Source: CAYJAQ01 sp964368275 (lineage in GTDB: Bacteria > Bacillota_I > Bacilli_A > ML615J-28 > CAG-313). Taken from it: a stretch of 8,898 nt of DNA. The stretch spans positions 1 to 8,898 of the forward strand of contig CAYJAQ010000051.1 of NCBI GenBank assembly GCA_964368275.1, given 5' to 3'. A model generated the notes under the pieces. The model searched no databases, was not told the DNA's origin, and saw only the letters and a list, made by a program, of their open reading frames with translations. Positions 7,110-8,898 of this stretch are shown here, in pieces (the stretch's first letter is position 1; each line of letters opens with the position of its first letter). Both the position numbers and the translations under genes were made by a program.

Positions 7110-7845
7110 ATTTTGCCAATAGTTGATATAATATAATTCCGGTTGCAATACCAACATTAAGTGATTCTACTTCGTTATGCATAGGAATACAAACTTTTTT
7201 ATCAGCAAGTTTTCTAATACTATCGCTAACACCATGTGCTTCATTTCCCATAACTAAAGCAAAAGCTGGTAATGGTTGTACTTTAGTTAATTCAATACTA
7301 TCAGTAAGCGACGTTACAATTATTTCAATACTTCGTTCTTTAAGTTTTTGAATTGCCATTTCAAGTTCAGTACGAATAATGGGGATTTTAAAGATTGCTC
7401 CTTGAGTAGCCCGGATAACTTTCTCATTGTAAACATCTGCTGATGTAGTACTAATTAAGATTGCCTCCACCCCAAGTGCAGCAGAGGTTCGAATAATTGT
7501 CCCCAAATTGCCTGGATCATTGACATCATCAAGCACTAAATAATGCTGGAAGTCTTGCTCTTGATAGTTAGGCATCTTAACAATTCCAATAATTGGTTGA
7601 GGATTTAATGTTGTTGCTAATTTAGCAATAATTGGTTCAGTCACTAAATATGACGGAATATCATCATATTGTAAATCATCTATATTTGTTCCGAAAACAG
7701 CATTAAGCAAACCCACTTTAGCAGCTTCCTCAACTAAATGATAACCTTCTACTAGAAAACATTTTTGTTCTTGACGATATTTCTTCTGTTGTAATAGACA
7801 CGCATCTTTAATAATGCTATTTGTTAAGGAAGTGATTTCTTTCAT
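7108..7845 (-). CDS. TrmH/SpoU-family rRNA 2'-O-methyltransferase (YsgA/RlmP-like)
   Basis: This 245-residue SPOUT-class, SAM-dependent RNA methyltransferase has an N-terminal substrate-binding domain (about 1-95; EGYHLVEEA at 33-41) and a knotted C-terminal catalytic domain. Motif 1 is DDVNDPGNLGTIIRT (106-120, with N113 and the catalytic-type R119). Motif 2 is LVMGNEAHGV (197-206, E202). Motif 3 is IPMHNEVESLNVGIA (220-234), with the usual S-L-N triad. The closest well-studied relative by overall pattern is B. subtilis YsgA/RlmP, which methylates G2553 in the A-loop of 23S rRNA. The exact target here is inferred, and other TrmH-family members are possible. The ATG lies 8 bases after the stop of the membrane-protein gene with AAGGTG between, so the two form an operon. 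The stop TAA lies inside the terminator stem. Confidence 0.93.
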   Translation of the reverse strand: MKEITSLTNSIIKDACLLQQKKYRQEQKCFLVEGYHLVEEAAKVGLLNAVFGTNIDDLQYDDIPSYLVTEPIIAKLATTLNPQPIIGIVKMPNYQEQDFQHYLVLDDVNDPGNLGTIIRTSAALGVEAILISTTSADVYNEKVIRATQGAIFKIPIIRTELEMAIQKLKERSIEIIVTSLTDSIELTKVQPLPAFALVMGNEAHGVSDSIRKLADKKVCIPMHNEVESLNVGIATGIILYQLLAK

Positions 7846-7853
7846 TTAACACC

Positions 7854-8429
7854 TTAGTTCGCTGTAACGTGATTTATTAAGGTAAAGAAAACAATAATTG
7901 AATTAACTAATAGCATTAGAATTTGAATCATATAAAACCAAAAGAAGATTTTTTTGTTCTCAGATTTTTTGATTAAGAAGATCCTAATTAAACCACTCAG
8001 TAGAGTTAGAATTAATGGGTAAATTAAAAATATCGCTGTAATAAGAAGTTTTATGGCATTGGTGGTCATACTAGATAAATCAATTTCCGAAAAAATTGAA
8101 GTAGCAATCATATCAAAACCTAAGCTGCGGCATAACGGGTAGATAGATGCTAAAATTGCTAGTACCATATATACGATTAAGCCAGCGCTAATTTTATCTG
8201 CGAATTTCAAAGGTTCTTCTAGTTCAGTATCCTCATCTTTTGATTCAATGATTAACTCATCTAACAATTGATATTCTTCTTGAAGTAAGTCAATCTCTTC
8301 TTCTGTTAGTAAAACTTGTTCACCATTTAATAATTGTTCATTATATTCATTAATTAGTTTCAGTACTTCTTCTTTACGTGACATTGCTTCATCATAGTCT
8401 TGAGGGATAATAATTTTCGGGTTTTCCAT
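7854..8429 (-). CDS. Unrecognised membrane protein with acidic coiled-coil N-terminus
   Basis: I do not recognise this 191-residue protein. Residues 1-75 are soluble, strongly acidic and Glu/Leu-rich (for example LTEEEIDLLQEEYQLLDELI, 41-60), fitting a helical hairpin or coiled coil. Three hydrophobic stretches follow, at about 80-103, 125-152 and 160-184. A Lys-rich loop (154-160, KKSENKK) lies between the second and third, suggesting that loop is cytoplasmic. There is no signal peptide and no catalytic motif. The ATG has a strong AGGAGGT seven bases upstream and a good promoter (8457-8485). The rRNA methyltransferase gene follows after 8 bases and must be co-transcribed. The pairing does not by itself show a shared function. 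Confidence 0.85.
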   Translation of the reverse strand: MENPKIIIPQDYDEAMSRKEEVLKLINEYNEQLLNGEQVLLTEEEIDLLQEEYQLLDELIIESKDEDTELEEPLKFADKISAGLIVYMVLAILASIYPLCRSLGFDMIATSIFSEIDLSSMTTNAIKLLITAIFLIYPLILTLLSGLIRIFLIKKSENKKIFFWFYMIQILMLLVNSIIVFFTLINHVTAN

Positions 8430-8436
8430 CAGTTTA

Positions 8437-8441
8437 CCTCC
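8437..8441 (-). promoter_or_regulatory. Strong Shine-Dalgarno of the membrane-protein gene
   Basis: The minus strand reads AGGAGGT with a 7-base spacer to the ATG at 8429. This is the best ribosome site in the window. It fixes the start codon and supports the ORF as real. Confidence 0.85.
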
Positions 8442-8456
8442 TGTTTATATCAGTTT

Positions 8457-8485
8457 ATCATAGCACATTTTTAATGTTTTTGCAA
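8457..8485 (-). promoter_or_regulatory. Promoter of the membrane protein-methyltransferase operon
   Basis: The minus strand shows TTGCAA (8485-8480), 17 bases and TATGAT (8462-8457), with TGC just before the -10 as an extended element. Transcription should start near 8450, about 20 bases before the ATG. This allows the operon to be expressed independently of anything reading through the terminator at 8526-8578. Confidence 0.75.
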
Positions 8486-8525
8486 AAGATATTAACATAA
8501 TATAACAAAGCCCTTAATATTGACA

Positions 8526-8578
8526 AATAAAAAAGCCATTTTCAATTGATGGAAGTACTCCAGCCTTAAAAATGGCAT
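8526..8578 (-). terminator. Minus-strand terminator without an obvious gene
   Basis: In the minus-strand RNA, positions 8576-8566 (GCCAUUUUUAA) pair with 8545-8535 (UUGAAAAUGGC): 11 base pairs, one of them G-U, followed by a U6 tract and AUUUG. The 20-base loop holds a small hairpin, UGGA/UCCA (4 bp, 5-base loop). The G-U pair and the U tract both point to the minus strand. The nearest upstream gene already has its own terminator at 8720-8760, so this one ends a separate transcript or works as an attenuator. Confidence 0.75.
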
Positions 8579-8637
8579 ATTTAATTATTTTGCTCTATCT
8601 TCGTTCCAGACAAACAACGATTTCAACATTCCTTAAC

Positions 8638-8657
8638 AAACAATACAAGTATTGTTT
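8638..8657. promoter_or_regulatory. 20-bp palindrome, possible operator
   Basis: AAACAATAC (8638-8646) and GTATTGTTT (8649-8657) form a perfect inverted repeat with a two-base centre. On the minus strand it overlaps the -10 (AACAAT, 8656-8651) and start region of a weak promoter whose -35 is TTGAAA at 8678-8673, spacer 16. The position would suit a dimeric repressor. I do not recognise the sequence as the site of a known regulator. Confidence 0.45.
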
Positions 8658-8719
8658 TGTGAAAAGTCGGAATTTCAAGAAAAAAAGGGGGTTGAATATG
8701 TGATTTGTCAGTAAGACAT

Positions 8720-8760
8720 AAAAAAATCCCACCTTTAGCATTTTCACATGCCTTAGGTGG
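8720..8760 (-). terminator. Intrinsic terminator of the right-edge gene
   Basis: In the minus-strand RNA, CCACCU (8760-8755) pairs with AGGUGG (8734-8729), then an AA/AA internal loop, then GGCAU with AUGCU, and a GUGAAA loop. GA and a U7 tract follow. It begins 13 bases past the stop codon at 8774. Confidence 0.88.
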
Positions 8761-8773
8761 TTATTCGCTTTAC

Positions 8774-8898
8774 TTATTTCATTTTACTTAATAATTCTTT
8801 TACTTCTTTAAATCTATTTGATTCTTTTACTTTATCATAATTACTACCACTTAAATATTGATTAATTCTTTCCTTTTCTGTAATCAAAACATTAGTTC
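8774..8898 (-). CDS. C-terminal end of an unrecognised gene (partial)
   Basis: This reading frame enters from the right edge and gives the last 40 residues of a protein ending in TAA at 8774-8776. The tail is hydrophilic, Lys/Glu-rich and helical-looking (TNVLITEKERINQYLSG, then a segment ending in KEVKELLSKMK). I do not recognise the family. Support comes from the uninterrupted frame, coding-like composition, and a strong terminator 13 bases after the stop. The start and the rest of the gene lie outside the window. Confidence 0.7.
   Translation of the reverse strand, partial: TNVLITEKERINQYLSGSNYDKVKESNRFKEVKELLSKMK

Larger units (their letters stand above)
8430..8773. other. 344-base gene-free regulatory region
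   Basis: No convincing protein gene lies here. From right to left it holds the terminator of the right-edge gene (8720-8760), a polypurine stretch (8677-8691), a weak minus-strand promoter with palindrome (8638-8678), a 14-codon minus-strand mini-ORF (8585-8629) with a Shine-Dalgarno too close to its ATG, a second minus-strand terminator (8526-8578), and the promoter and ribosome site of the membrane-protein gene. It may hold a short RNA gene or be the remnant of a mobile element; I could not decide. Confidence 0.6.

Noticed and set aside
8526..8657. T-box, tmRNA, SRP RNA or RNase P RNA
   Set aside because: None of the conserved core sequences of these RNAs is present; only generic hairpins are seen.
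8595..8760. Open minus-strand frame of about 55 codons over the gene-free region
   Set aside because: It has no ATG or GTG start with a ribosome site, runs through the terminator of the upstream gene, and has Cys/Phe/Leu-rich low-complexity content. It looks like a chance opening.
1..8898. CRISPR array, tRNA or rRNA genes, complete insertion sequence
   Set aside because: No regularly spaced direct repeats, no cloverleaf or rRNA-like segments, and no transposase reading frame were found by eye.

Overview
The window comes from a low-GC, AT-rich Gram-positive genome, most likely Bacillota in the broad Bacilli / Erysipelotrichales / Acholeplasma-like sphere. This rests on the rimP-nusA-ylxR-ylxQ-infB-rbfA order, AT-rich codon use, purine-rich Shine-Dalgarno sites and sigma-A type promoters. 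All nine Trp codons in the complete genes are TGG. The ten stop codons visible are TAA or TAG, never TGA. The genes read full length with the standard bacterial code, so UGA reassignment is not needed. The exact genus cannot be fixed from the sequence alone.

Layout from left to right. Positions 1-214 hold no gene. They contain an AT-rich possible leftward promoter with a palindrome, a possible rightward extended -10 promoter, and a bidirectional terminator behind rbfA. Positions 215-5211 are one tightly packed minus-strand operon, transcribed right to left: rimP, nusA, ylxR (rnpM), ylxQ, infB, rbfA. It starts at a near-consensus promoter (5278-5306) with a stem-loop in its 5' leader. The six products cover 30S assembly (RimP, RbfA), transcription elongation and termination (NusA), RNase P modulation (RnpM), a K-turn binding ribosomal-type protein (YlxQ) and translation initiation (IF2). 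The operon is shorter than in Bacillus subtilis: no ylxP, and no truB or ribF after rbfA.

A divergent plus-strand gene (5420-7072) encodes a TGS-domain nucleoside (uridine-type) kinase. It converges on a two-gene minus-strand operon at a shared bidirectional terminator (7086-7109). That operon has its own promoter (8457-8485). It encodes a small unrecognised protein with an acidic coiled-coil-like N-terminus and three membrane segments, then a SPOUT/TrmH-family rRNA 2'-O-methyltransferase resembling YsgA/RlmP.

The right end (8430-8898) is the least conventional part. The last 40 codons of an unrecognised minus-strand gene end at its own terminator (8720-8760). Next come a 20-bp perfect palindrome over a weak promoter and then a second strong minus-strand terminator (8526-8578). 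That second terminator has no gene of its own: it ends either a short unannotated RNA or an attenuated leader of the downstream membrane-protein/methyltransferase operon. Most of the window is housekeeping. No CRISPR array, complete mobile element or obvious new defence system is visible.
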